Positions 1 to 35,102 of a stretch of 64,000 bases of DNA are shown one piece after another. Source of the DNA: Girardinichthys multiradiatus. Its lineage: Eukaryota > Chordata > Actinopteri > Cyprinodontiformes > Goodeidae. The notes below the pieces were generated by a model that was not told the DNA's origin, did no database searches, and worked only from the letters and a program-made list of their open reading frames with translations. Both the position numbers and the translations under genes were made by a program. Each line of letters opens with the position of its first letter. Position 1 is the stretch's first letter. The stretch covers positions 2,303,501 through 2,367,500 of the forward strand of contig NC_061804.1 in assembly GCF_021462225.1 (NCBI RefSeq). Reading direction: 5' to 3'.

Positions 1-24090
<24,090 letters not shown>

Positions 24091-24489
24091 CGATATTTAA
24101 CCCTTTACAGTTTACACCTTTACTTTGTCCTCAAAACACAGCTTCCGCCGATAGATTCACAAAGTATAATGCTGTCAAATTCTTTATTTAAGCTTTAAAA
24201 GTGCCGAATTACAAATGCACCACCTGAAACATTGACCTCAAGGGTCACATTCACTCCATCAACCGTTTATCAGGACAATGAAATTTAATAATCGTAAATA
24301 CATCAGACTAAAAACCATTATGAGTAATTCACCTCTGTTAAGATAAAAGATTCAATCAAACAGAAAATATCACATATGACATTTGGGAGAGAACACCGTT
24401 TCCCTCATTATACCATGGCACATTACAAGTTCAGGTTAAAAAAAATCAAACAGACCACAACTGAAGCCATAACATTTGAGTTAGTGACT

Positions 24490-26060
24490 GTTGTCTAGGT
24501 GACAGCCATTGGCACCATTCACAAGGAGGCCATCCCTCAAATAATATTTTTCTAAAGTTGGATGGTAGGAAAGCCGAGTAGAAGAAAAAAGTGTGGTAGA
24601 CAACAGACTAGAGTGGAGATGCAACTGTGAAGCCATCTACAAGAAGGGACAGAGCAGACTGTACTTCTTGAGGAAGCTTAGGTCCTTTGGTGTTTGCAGC
24701 AAGATGCTGCATATCTTCTATAAGTCTGTTGTGGAAAGTGTGATCTCTTCTGCCATCATCTGCTGGGGAAGCAGCATCAGAACCAGGGACTTAAAAAAGC
24801 TCAACAAGCTGATAAAAAAGGCTGGTTCTGTTCTGGGGACTCCTCTGGAACCTCTGGAGATCATTGTGGAAAGACGGATTCTTCATAAAATGAAGAACAT
24901 TATGGAGAACCCTGAGCATCCTCTTCATGAGACTGTCCTACAACAACAGATTGTCTTCAGTCAGAGGATCTTCAGATCTGCTGTAAGACGGAGCTCTACA
25001 GGAGATCCTTCCTGCCCACAGCCATCAGCATCTACAACGGCTCTTTGAGGAAACCTTCATAATATGAGCTATAAAAACATTTAATTTCCCTTTGGAATTA
25101 ATAAAGTATTTTTGAATTGAATTGAATTGAATTGAAGAAAAAAGTGTGGTAGAAAAAGATGCACAAGCAGCTGGGATAAGCAGCTGGCCATCTGCATGTA
25201 AGGAAGCTGGTTTGTCACAGGTGCTTTATCCAAGCCTATGAAGGGAAAATTGAGTGGAAGGAAATTTGTGGTAGAAAAAAGGATTGCAAGCAACAGGGAT
25301 AGCCACAAACATGAGAGAATTGTAAAGCAAAGCCAATTCAAAACTTTGGGTAGATTCACAAGGTGTAGACTACGGCTGGAGTCAGTACCATCACACATGG
25401 ACGTGTTCGGGCCAGGGGCCAAAACTGTCTCACTCTTTGTCCTGTTTTAAGCCGCTCATGAACCAGAGTCAGCATCAGATGAAAATCATGTTATGCATAT
25501 CATTCTAGGTCAATAAATCATCAATCAACATCCCAGAGTCTGGAGCAAGAGTCGAGAGTCACAAAATCCATGCTGCCTGGGGTCAGTTGCAATTTGGCAG
25601 CCATGGTAATGAAAGTCTATTGTATTTACAATCTAAATTACAAGTAGCCATCTTCCAGGAAACATTAGAGCACTTCATGGTTCCTTTTGATAGGAAGCTT
25701 TCAAGAGAAATTGATTCTATTTTACAGCAGGACATGGTACCTCCCCACACTGCCAAAAATACCATGACCTTCTTTTATGACCATAGTATAAACTGTGTTT
25801 AATGGGCCAGCAAACTCATCTGACCTAAACCCCATAGATAATTTATTAATCATTGTAAAGAAGATGGGAGACACCTGTTTCAACAATGCACACAAGCGTT
25901 AGTTCACTATTGAAGCAACCTGGGCTTTGTGCCACACCAACACTAATGCTGTAATTAAAAGAAAATTAGACCCAATCAAATGTTTAGTGTGTTGACCGTA
26001 CAGTACATGGATAAACTTTGCAGTAGGCCCACATTCCTGTTTTAAAAATCCAGTTTTTAT
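24490..26060 (+). mobile_element. Decayed Tc1-like transposon carrying a LINE insertion
   Basis: Plus-strand pieces match the fish Tc1 transposase family of the element at 8353: a hinge region near 25240-25430, SRVWSKSRES-like near 25540, QQDMVPPHTAKNT with the second catalytic Asp at 25725-25765, and SPNPIDN-like sequence near 25825. Stops and indels are everywhere. Its right end (AGTAGGCCCACATTCCTG at about 26020) is shared with the relic at 49440-49990. A truncated LINE interrupts it at 24601-25133. Confidence 0.7.
24601..25133 (+). mobile_element. 5'-truncated L2-like LINE with perfect target duplication
   Basis: It encodes the C-terminal part of a non-LTR reverse transcriptase (for example SRLYFLRKLRSFGVC and FYKSVVESVISSAIICWGSS), then a short 3' UTR with CCCTTTGGAATTAATAAAGT and a TTGAA microsatellite tail. 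The 20-bp sequence GAAGAAAAAAGTGTGGTAGA occurs exactly on both sides (24581-24600 and 25134-25153), proving an insertion by target-primed reverse transcription. Confidence 0.93.
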
Positions 26061-26089
26061 TGGACTATTGGAGTTTTTATCAGCTATAA

Positions 26090-27160
26090 GCCATAATCAT
26101 CATATATAAATGACAACTTGTAGTATATCACCCTTTTTGTAATGTTTTTCAGCATCACTCCTGGGCAGGATATTTCTAATTTTGGCAATATTCCAGATGT
26201 GAAAGAAGGAAATGCTAGAAACATGTTTAATATGGGATTCAAACAGCATGTCCTGGTCAAAAATAACACCAAGGTTTTTTACTTTATTATCAGAGGTCAA
26301 TTTAATGCCATCCAGGTTAAGTGATTGACTAAGCAGTTTCTTTTTCGAAGACTCCGGTCAAAAGACGACAACTTCTGTCTTGTCTGAATTTAGAAGCAGA
26401 ACATTTAAAGTCATCCACGTTTTTATGTCTTTAAGACATGCTTGTAGTCTATCTAACTGGCTTTGTGATGTTGCCTTAAGTCAGGAGAAAGACTGGGTGA
26501 GCGGGCTTTCTCTTTTTGAGCTTCCTCTGGATGTAAGACAGGAATGCTCTGTAGATGTTTGTAAACCAAAGCTAAAACCCACTTGTTTTCCCTTTGCTAT
26601 GTTTTGTTTGAAATTTTTTTATTTTTGAAGTTTTTATTCATTTGTTTTGCTTGTACAGCATTTTGTTTGAAAGCGTTTTATAAATAAAATTATTATTTAG
26701 CAGAACAAATCCAAACACAAGTCCATTATCTGAGGCCATAAGAATATCATTAGTGACTTTCAGCAGAGCTGTTTCAGTGCTATGATGAGCTCTGAAACCT
26801 GACTGAAACTCTTCAAACAGGTCATTGCTGTATAAATGTTCACACATTTGATTAGCAACTATTTTCTCAAGAATTTTAGATAAGAATTTTAAGATTGGAT
26901 ATAGGTCTGTAATTTATTAAATCATCTCGATCAAGAGAAAGTTTCTTAAGTAAAGATTTAACTACAACTACCTTAAAAGCTTGTAGTACATATCCATTTA
27001 CTAAGGATAGATTAATCAAATCTAGAATGGGGCTGGTAATCAAAGGGAACACCTCCTTAAGTAATTCGGTTGTGATTGGGTCTAACGTAGAAGTTGAAGG
27101 TTTAGATGAAGCTAATATTTTTGAAAACCCAAGAAGCTCTAATGGGATCAATGGGGGTTG
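26090..27160 (-). mobile_element. Decayed L2-like LINE reverse transcriptase
   Basis: The minus strand carries ordered reverse-transcriptase fragments: STLDPITTELLKEVFPLIT and [10 protein letters not shown] (27151-26876), [18 protein letters not shown] (26847-26700), then VKNLGVIFDQDMLFESHIK (about 26280-26220). Frames shift between them and the catalytic YADD part is missing here. It is non-functional. Confidence 0.75.
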
Positions 27161-27939
27161 CTACTTATTTGCTGAATAATCATACAAATTACTATTAGCA
27201 ATTTAGGCCAATAACAATGCATTTTTCCCGCATTCTTTATGATTAAAACACTAAAAGGAACATGCTTATTAACAGAATTCCTACAATACCTTGTGTTCCA
27301 CTGATGTACTGAGATACAAGCAGTCAGAAGTGACAGTAAACGTTTTCTTTCATATGTGAGTCAGCCATATTGGATTTTAAGATCAGTGTTGGTGAGGAAC
27401 TTTTAACTGCAGAGGCCAATCCTGTTAATATTTCCAACTTGGGACTTGGGAAATCCGAGATGGAAATGGTTAGCTTACAGCTTATTTTACTTGACTGTAA
27501 AACGTTTTGTGGATAAAGGAAACCTAAAATATGTAGGGCCCACGTGTATTCTGTAAAGTTTCAGATTGTGATAAGAGAGCCCATTTTTTTAATTCTACAA
27601 TTACATACAATTATATAATACTTACAACATAAAATAACATTAAGTCTACTTCATTGTGGGCAGCAACAAGTTTTGATCTTCCAACAGCAGGAATTTGCCC
27701 TAATGGGGTATTTCTCTATTGTTCTTTATTTGGAGGTTATGAGAATTTAGTTTGTACATGTTTTGTTATTCTTAAGATGGCAGTAGGCTGATTTAGTAAT
27801 AGAATTTATATGGTTGTTAAAATTGATATTTGAGTCCACGACACCTAAATTTTGTGGTCTTTAGCAACATGAAGTCTAGTTGAGAGCTGATCTCTAATGT
27901 TTTTATTTTTATTAGCCAATTTTTATTTTACCAAAAACA
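27161..27939. other. Intergenic sequence, nothing recognised
   Basis: AT-rich sequence between two LINE fragments on the minus strand. It may be decayed LINE sequence, but no domain could be read. Confidence 0.4.
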
Positions 27940-28250
27940 ATAAATTCTGTCTATTCTGCATGAAGATTGAATAAATTCTGACCTATGGGCCGTAAGGGAT
28001 TGTGGTCATGGGTTGACACAGTTGTTTGACAAAGCTGTTTGTCATCAGCATTGGTATGGTAGGAGATGTAGTACTCCATGATCTGAATAGGAGAGCATAC
28101 AGATGTTAAACATAAGTGGCCCGAGAATAGAGCCTTGAGGAACCCCACATGTAATCTTTTTTCACTCAGATTTAAAACAGATTTAGCCAACACTAGCAAA
28201 AACAAACAAATCTTTCTGAAAAATAATGAGGCAATATGCAAAATATCTGC
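27940..28250 (-). mobile_element. Separate LINE fragment with altered catalytic motif
   Basis: Minus-strand pieces read QGSILGPL-like and then MEYYISYHTNADDKQL, the palm region of an L2-like reverse transcriptase with TNADD where YADD is expected. It lies upstream (in element sense) of the fragment at 26090-27160 but belongs between its parts, so it is a different copy or a rearranged piece. Confidence 0.6.
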
Positions 28251-29908
28251 TAATTAACTAGAAACAGCAAAAGGATAATCTTTTTAACTGTTACACTTTA
28301 CTCTAAAATAGGTCACACACTTCTAAATGCATATTTTATTTCAGTTCAGATTTATAATTATCTAAATATATCCTGAAGCATTAAATTTCAAAACTACAGG
28401 CAACATTATTAAATCTTCTTAAAATAAGAAAAAAACAGCAACACTCCCCTTTTTTAAAAAGCACTATTGACAAATATGAACAGCATTCCGGATGTAGTGA
28501 TAACAGCTTTCCACCAGGGGTCGCACCCGAGCTGTATATTTCCTAAGCCTTTTTTTGTGCGTCAACTGTACAGACTGCGGCCCCCGTGTCTCCGCAAAAT
28601 TAAGTTGGTCTCACGCGTGATAAAATGCACATTCACACACAGACGTTTATATATAAAAATACTAAAAAACCAACTGGGTTAGTCTACAGTTAACAACATG
28701 GTTGTTAACGAATGACTATAGAGTTGTAGCACTTAGAGGGATGTACAGTTGCAGCTAAAATTACTCAACCTCCACTTAAAGTTAGGTTTATTAAGAAAAT
28801 TCAAAATTTTCCAAGTAACTACAATGCACAAATTAAATAAGAACTGTAGAAATAGTTAAATAAAAATAATGGTGCAAGAATTTTATCCTGCATGTTAAAA
28901 TAACTGCCTTATTAAAATTATTCAACCCCCTGACCAGAAATGTTCATTGATGCATGTGCAAATCAGGGGTGGACTTAGGCCCAGCTTCTGCAATTAATCA
29001 AGGGCTTTAGTTGTATCCGATGTGCTTGACATAAAACACCTCAAATACCTGGAATGTTAATGTTTAATTACATGTTAGAAATTTGACTAAGTCACAAGAA
29101 CTGTCCAACAAGTTCAGAGATTAGTTTATTAACCTGCTAAAAACAAGGAAAATGATACAAACAGAGAGAAAAGGCCCAGAATGTTCATATACACACAGCT
29201 GGAAGCATAGTTTGCAAGTCTAAAGTTAAAGGAACAGTGGCTATGCCACTTGGTGAGAGGAAGAGCACCTATCACTGCCTCCCATCCGGAAAGAGATCCA
29301 GGCAGCCTAAAAAACTCTTTTATTTCTCAGGCCATGTCTGAACTCCAAGACGTACACCATTACTGACCCAAAAGAACACTCAGCTCCAATTTACTCACAG
29401 CTATATAAGCAACCCAAAGAGGTTTGGGGATTCTGTTCTGTGAAGCAATGAATTAAAACGGGTTGTTTTTTGGTCTATGGATCACCAATATGTTTGGAGT
29501 AGGAAAAATGAAGCATCTCCTGAAAAGAACAACATGCCCACAATGAAGCATAGCGAAGGCTCAGTGATGCTCCGGGACGTCTTTGTTTCATCTGGTATTG
29601 GAAACCTGCAGTGTACGGAGGGAAAGATGGATTCAATCAAGTCTCAGTAAATCCTGGGAGAAAATGTCATGCTGTCTGTGAGGAATCTGAAGCTTGGGGG
29701 CCACTGGACCTTCAAACAGGAGAATAATATCACAAAATCCTAAAGTCCTCCAGGGATTGGTCTCAGAAGATACTATCAATGCCATTTGCAACAGGTGATA
29801 ACAAATAGTACTGCTAAGTACTTGTCATGAAGGGGTTGGGTTATTTTTAAACTGCAGTAGTCATTAAAAGTGACAGTTTGTGTTTAAGTGGATAAACCAG
29901 TTGAGCTA

Positions 29909-31464
29909 CAGAACAGACCAAAGGTTTGGACACACCTTCTCATTCAAAGAGTTTTCTTTATTTTCATGACTATGAATATTGTAGCTTCACACTGAAGGCA
30001 TCAAAACTATGAATTAAATCATGTGGAATTATATACTGAACAAAAAAGTTTGAAACATCTGAAAATATGTCTTATATTCTAGATTCTTCAAAGTAGCCAC
30101 CTTTTGCTTTGATTACTGCTCCACACACTCTTGGTATTCTGTTGATGAGCTTCAAGAGGTAGTCACCTGAAATGGTTTTCCAACAGTCTTGAAGGAGTTC
30201 ACAGAGATGCTTAGCACTTGTTGGCCCTTTTACCTTCACTCTGCAGTCCAGCTCACCCCAAACCATCTCGATTGGGTTCAGGTCCGGTGACTGTGGAGGC
30301 CAGGTCATCTGGAGCAGCACCCCATCACTCTCCTTCTTGGTCAAATAGACCTTACACAGCCTGGAGGTGTGTTTGGGGTCATTGTCCTGTTGAAAAATAA
30401 ATGATAAATAACTTTTGAATAAATCCCCAACAGTGTCACCAGCAAAGCACCCCCACACCATCACACCTCCTCCTTCATGCTTCACGGTGGGAACCAGGCA
30501 TGTAGAGTCCATCCGTTCACCTCTTCTGCGCCGCACAAAGACACGGTGGTTGGAACCAAAGATCTCAAACTTGGACTCATCAGACCAAAGCACAGATTTC
30601 CACTGGTCTAATGTCTGTTGCTTGTGTTCTTTAGCCCAAACAAGTCTCTTCTGCTTGTTGCCTGTCCTCAGCAGTGGTTTCCTAGCAGCTATTTTACCAT
30701 GAAGGCCTGATTCACACAGTCTCCTCTTAACAGTTGTTCTAGAGATGTGTCTGCTGTTAGAACTCTGTGTGGCATTGACCTGTTCTCTAATCTGAGCTGC
30801 TGTTAACCTGCGATTTCTGAGGCTGGTGACTCGGATGAACTTATCATCTGCAGCAGAGGTGACTCTTGGTCTTCCTTTCCCGGGGCGGTCCTCATGTGAG
30901 CCAGTTTCTTTGTAGCGCTTGATGGTTTTTGCGACTGCACTTGGGGACACTTTCAAAGTTTTCCCAATTGTTCGGACCGACTGACCTTCATTTCTTAAAG
31001 TAATGATGGCCACTTGTTTTTCTTTACTTAGCTGCTTTTTTCTTGCCATAATACAAATTCTAACAGTCTATTCAGTAGGACTATCAGCTGTGTACTGTAT
31101 CCACCTCCTGCATAACACAACTGATGGTCCCAACCCCATTTATAAGGCTTGAAATCCCACTTATTAAACCTGACAGGGCACACCTGTGAAGTGAAAACCA
31201 TTTCAGGTGACTACCTCTTGAAGCTCATCAACAGAATACCAAGAGTGTGCGGAGCAGTAATCAAAGCAAAAGGTGGCTACTTTGAAGAACCTAGAATATA
31301 AGACATATTTTCAGTTGTTTCACACGTTTTTGTTCAGTATATAATTCCACAGGATTTAATTCATAGTTTTGATGCCTTTAGTGTGAAGCTACAATATTCA
31401 TAGTCATGAAAATAAAGAAAACTCTTTGAATGAGAAGGTGTGTCCAAACGTTTGGTCTGTACTG
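29909..31464 (-). mobile_element. Nested Tc1-like transposon
   Basis: It is flanked by TA at 29907-29908 and 31465-31466. The termini read CAGAACAGACCAAAGG and, inverted, CAGTACAGACCAAACG. The inverted repeats are unusually long, about 270 bp, and include the last part of the transposase coding sequence, repeated in opposite orientation at 31190-31310. It was inserted into the older element at 28746-31568. Confidence 0.95.
30072..31049 (-). CDS. Tc1-like transposase, nearly complete
   Basis: The open 325-residue frame starts MARKKQLSKEKQVAIITLRN. It has paired helix-turn-helix domains (residues 1-120, GRPR hook at 59-62), the first catalytic Asp in VLWSDESKF, the second in QQDNDPKH, and the Glu in [11 protein letters not shown], so the full DD34E triad is present. 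Relatives are about 340 residues. Here the segment between AGDTVGDLF and SFIFQQDND is shorter than usual, an in-frame deletion of roughly 20 residues in the catalytic core. It acts by cut-and-paste at TA sites; activity is doubtful. Confidence 0.9.
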   Translation of the reverse strand: MARKKQLSKEKQVAIITLRNEGQSVRTIGKTLKVSPSAVAKTIKRYKETGSHEDRPGKGRPRVTSAADDKFIRVTSLRNRRLTAAQIREQVNATQSSNSRHISRTTVKRRLCESGLHGKIAARKPLLRTGNKQKRLVWAKEHKQQTLDQWKSVLWSDESKFEIFGSNHRVFVRRRRGERMDSTCLVPTVKHEGGGVMVWGCFAGDTVGDLFKSYLSFIFQQDNDPKHTSRLCKVYLTKKESDGVLLQMTWPPQSPDLNPIEMVWGELDCRVKVKGPTSAKHLCELLQDCWKTISGDYLLKLINRIPRVCGAVIKAKGGYFEESRI

Positions 31465-31669
31465 TATATCAGTTGTTCTGGTTTGAGTGGTTTATTGCAA
31501 ACATAAGCTAGTTTATATATTTTAACACACCTAATGTGGAGGGGGGTGAATAATTGTAGGTGCAACTATAAAGCTGATGAGTCATACCTTGAAGATATAG
31601 GAAAGTGTTATTCAATGTATTTGGGACAGAGCAATGGCATGGCTTAATGCATTGGAAGAGGCTCATTAT

Positions 31670-32060
31670 GACTACTTTGAAAAGCAGGTATCTGCAGTAA
31701 AACGGGCAAGACAAAGGCCGTAAGGTGGTGAGCTGTGTGCTAGGAATGACACATGGGTTCTAAGTGGATGTAGGATTATATCAGATATCAACTCTGAACC
31801 CCATCTTTTTGCTGTTGTGTTTAAAAGGTTGGCAGATGACCTCATGCAAGAGTCCCCATGGGATATATTGTTCACAGATGAACAATATATCCGGGTGAGA
31901 TGGCAGAAGGTGGAAGAGAACCTAAAGAGGTGAAGATATAAGAAAAAGAAATTGGGAGAAAGGAGGCAAAATACGTGTCAATAAGAGGGAGACAGATTAT
32001 GCAAGAATTTCAAGTAAAATGCTATAGTTGCCACTTCATAAAGAGGACTGCAACTTTGTC
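31670..32060 (+). mobile_element. Degenerate non-LTR reverse-transcriptase fragment
   Basis: Plus-strand pieces read LMQESPWDILFTDEQYIR and WQKVEENLKR, which resemble the catalytic FADD region of RTE-like LINEs with DD replaced by DE, then ISSKML-like sequence. Stops are frequent. The assignment rests on short motifs. Confidence 0.4.
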
Positions 32061-32089
32061 ACACTTAAATGTTTCGGGTTGTCTAACAA

Positions 32090-32470
32090 ATTTTATTATT
32101 AGTGAATAGAAAAAGCTTTCCAAACCAACCTTACCAATGTAAAAAAGTAATTTTCCCCACCTATGTAGTTTAGAGGGCAGTTGTTGAACCAGTGGTGGAA
32201 ACGACCAGAATCCAGTGTTTGCAATAACTGCCAGTCAATCTTTTGCATCACCAAACAGACATTGTGGCCCACTTTTTTAGAACTATTTTTTTCAGTCACA
32301 CTATAAGGTTTTTGAGTTTCAACAGCCTGTTTGAGGTCATTCCAGAGCCTTTCAACAGGATTTTAGTCTGAACTTTGTCTAGGCTTAGCCAAAACCTTCA
32401 TGTTGTTAATTTTTGGGTCATTCCAAAGTTAACTTGGTCGTGTGTTTTGGATTTTGTGATAGCAGGGGGT
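32090..32470. mobile_element. Probable Tc1-like terminal relic
   Basis: Phrases such as TCATTCCAGAGCCTTTCAAC and TTTAGTCTGAACTTTGTCTA are common in the inner terminal regions of fish Tc1-like elements. No ends or transposase were identified, so this is a weak call. Confidence 0.3.
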
Positions 32471-32479
32471 GAAGAGGAC

Positions 32480-33500
32480 TGGTAAACACACTTAAAGTAT
32501 CACTTCAGTCAGAGAGAATGAGCTCACGTGGTTACTCTTTCATTATACAGGTGCCACTTGTAAAGCACGAGAGAATAAATGATTTCATAAATGTTTTGAC
32601 TGTGCAGTAATATAAAAACGTACTCATGAAAATCCATTCTGTTGCGATAAGATGAGATTAATGCTTAAATAGTTTAAAATGTTTAAAAACATTGTTCTGG
32701 ATGATGTCTGAGCTACAATTTCCAGACTTGTTATGTCAACAGATGAAGAGTGTACATTGATTATGACTGATAATAGAGTCACGTGTATTAGCAGCAGCAG
32801 ACAGGCTTGAAGTTCAGCTCATTTAGGGAGGGTCAGCTGATAGCTGAATATGTTAAGACATACAATGGAAAAGTTAATGTCTCAGGCATCAACTCTCTTA
32901 TTGTGGAAAGCTGCAGCATGCATGATAATTCTGATAAATACTTTAAAGCTTTAGGTTGGACCATTTAAGATAAAATCACAAGACCTGTTGGGGACTCACA
33001 AAAATACAACTTCCAAGAAACGTTTCATCTAATAGACATAGACAAGACAATGTTGAAAGAACATGAAAATATGAGCGAAGGTAAAAAATGAAAAGATGTC
33101 CTCAAAATGATTTTTAATGATATCTATATATGTGGTTGAAAGGTGAATGGGATCGATCACATCAGTTAATCAAAGCTGACGGTATTTGTTTGGGATAAAT
33201 TTGGATGTATGAGCTTAAAAAGTTTAACTTTCTACATATTTTTCTGGACTTAACAAATACAAGGACTGGTCAAGCCTAAATAGATATGAAAGATAAGATG
33301 TTCATAGACGTCCAGTGTTTGGAGGGCAGGTGCTTTCCAATCTTCAGGGTTCTTTATCTTTACGGTGTGGAAATATAAATGCCTTATTATTGGTAGCTAA
33401 GACTAAGATATATTTGGGACTTTGTTGTTTATAGATTGATTTTTATTAGGAGTTTTAGTTATGCTTTTGATAGTTAGAAAAAAACCTTAACAGTAGCCTC
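32480..33500. other. Intergenic sequence, nothing recognised
   Basis: AT-rich sequence between transposon relics. No gene, repeat end or regulatory signal could be supported. Confidence 0.4.
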
Positions 33501-33965
33501 TAGTATTATAACACAATGAGTGTTTATTATTCAAGGTTAAAGCTTGCAGGTGTTTTCTGTCTGTATCGTGAGAAGCCGGCAGTATATTGGGGAGGCATGG
33601 TTCTCCTCTCTGTGCTAACCGAACCTTCTGATAACTATTCCACCCCGAAATGTCCTGAAGATGTATGGGAATCAATTCTTTATTAAATGATGAAATGTAT
33701 CTCTGTTTTTATTATCCTGTTGCTGGGGAGACATCCACAGATAGAATGATTGTGTATCTAACTGAAAAAAGGTGCTGCACAACAACGTGGGGTATAAAAT
33801 GTAATGTAACGCAGCCCCCAGTGAGACGACACACAGACGTTTCCAGGTACCAGTGTAAGTGTGATGTCTCCTCCTCTGAATTCAGACTGGTTTTAATAAA
33901 CTTGTGGAAACGTACAACTGATCTCTGACTGAGGATTGTCCTTTGGGGTGCCAAATAAAAAGAGT
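33500..33965 (+). repeat. Possible solo-LTR remnant
   Basis: A TATA-like GGGGTATAAAATG at about 33790 is followed by TTTTAATAAACTTG (a polyadenylation-like signal) at about 33893 and a GGATTGTCCTTTGGGGTGCC end at about 33932. This is the U3-R-U5 order of an LTR. The left boundary is not clear and no gag or pol lies beside it. It could be coincidence. Confidence 0.3.
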
Positions 33966-34189
33966 CGATGAGAGGTGAGGAGTAATGTAAGAGTTAACGG
34001 ACGGCCAGTAAAGTTTTCCTATCTCAACAACGGTTGAAAATATCATTTGTTTAATTTGTGACAACATAAAATAGAGAGAGTGATTTCTTTCAGGCTGGCT
34101 AATCTCTCAACTCTCGTCTAAAGTTTATAGGCACCCACAGGCAATTTTAATTCAATATTATTAAACTAAAAAACAAGCAACATAACATA

Positions 34190-34745
34190 CAATAGGGAGT
34201 ACAAGTATTTGATACACTGCCGATTTTGCAGGTTTTCCTACTTGCAAAGCATGTAGAAGTCTTTAATTAATTAGCATTTTATTGCATGACATCAGTATTT
34301 GATCACCTAACAACCAGTAAGAGTCCCAGCTCTCACAGGCCTGTTAGTTCTTCTTTAAGAAGCCATCCTGTTCTCCACTCCTTACCTGTATTAACTGCAC
34401 CTGTTTGAACTCGTTCTCTGTATAAAAGACACCTGTCCACACACTCAATCAAACAAACTCCAACCTCTCTACAATGGACAAGACCAGAGAGCTGTGTGAG
34501 GACATCAGGGATAAATAAGACCTAGACAAGGCTGGGATGGTCTACAGAAAAATAGCCAAGCAGTTTGGTGAGAAGGCAGCAATTGTTGCCGCAATTATAA
34601 GAAAATGGTAGAAGTTCAAGATGATGGTCAATCTCCCTCAGTCTGGGGCTTATTTATTAAAGAAAGCTAAAAATAAAAATAAGAGACTATTAATTTGTTT
34701 GTAGAGTCAGCAGAGGATCAAATAATAATTTCCCTTACTATAATT
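34190..34745 (+). mobile_element. Internally deleted Tc1-like element
   Basis: Left end GGGAGTACAAGTATTTGATA and right end, inverse of AGGGAAATTATTATTTGATC, are imperfect inverted repeats. Between them is the start of a transposase frame: ATGGACAAGACCAGAGAGCT at 34473, then QVG-like helix-turn-helix sequence, ending after about 150 bp. The catalytic part is deleted. Confidence 0.6.
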
Positions 34746-34983
34746 CTTGTAGCGGTGGTTTAAGTGTGTAACTTGGCATTAATTAAAAATATCAACCTAT
34801 CCCAGTGTACTATCATGTACTTTTATCCCTACATATGTTGCAATCATTTTTAGAAAGTAAGCAGTTTCCAAGCTGAGTTTCAACCTTCACCTTAATGCAT
34901 CACGTGGTCCTGCAGGAAAACACAGCGGTCGAGACGGGAAACTAATTTCCGGGTTTTGTCTGTGTCAGCTGACCAGGAAGACG

Positions 34984-34988
34984 CCAAT
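34984..34988 (+). promoter_or_regulatory. CCAAT box upstream of faxdc2
   Basis: CCAAT, within GCCAATCAGGAGCG, lies about 95 bp before the faxdc2 ATG in a locally GC-richer stretch. No TATA box is seen. The placement fits a proximal promoter element; the start site is unknown. Confidence 0.45.
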
Positions 34989-35080
34989 CAGGAGCGTCCA
35001 TTAGATGTAAATAAGCTGCGGCAGTGAACTCATGTAGCAGCTGGCTGCAGGAGGAACAGAGAGGAAAACTGGAGCGAAAC

Positions 35081-35102
35081 ATGGTGGAGACGGCTGACAG
35101 TG
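35081..35102 (+). CDS. faxdc2: faxdc2 exon 1 (start)
   Basis: It encodes MVETADS plus one base, then donor GTGAGT at 35103. The ATG context (gcgaaacATGG) has A at -3 and G at +4. There is no homology to confirm the short N-terminus, but the phase fits exon 2. Confidence 0.72.

Larger units (their letters stand above)
28746..31568. mobile_element. Old Tc1-like element split by a younger insertion
   Basis: The left end CAGTTGCAGCTAAAATTACT and right end, the inverse of AGTTGCACCTACAATTATTC, match and are flanked by TA (28744-28745 and 31569-31570). Inside, a degraded transposase remnant (29520-29690) keeps only weak similarity to the HGGGSVMLWG and following region. A 1556-bp Tc1 element occupies 29909-31464, so about 1.27 kb of the old element remains. 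Confidence 0.75.
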
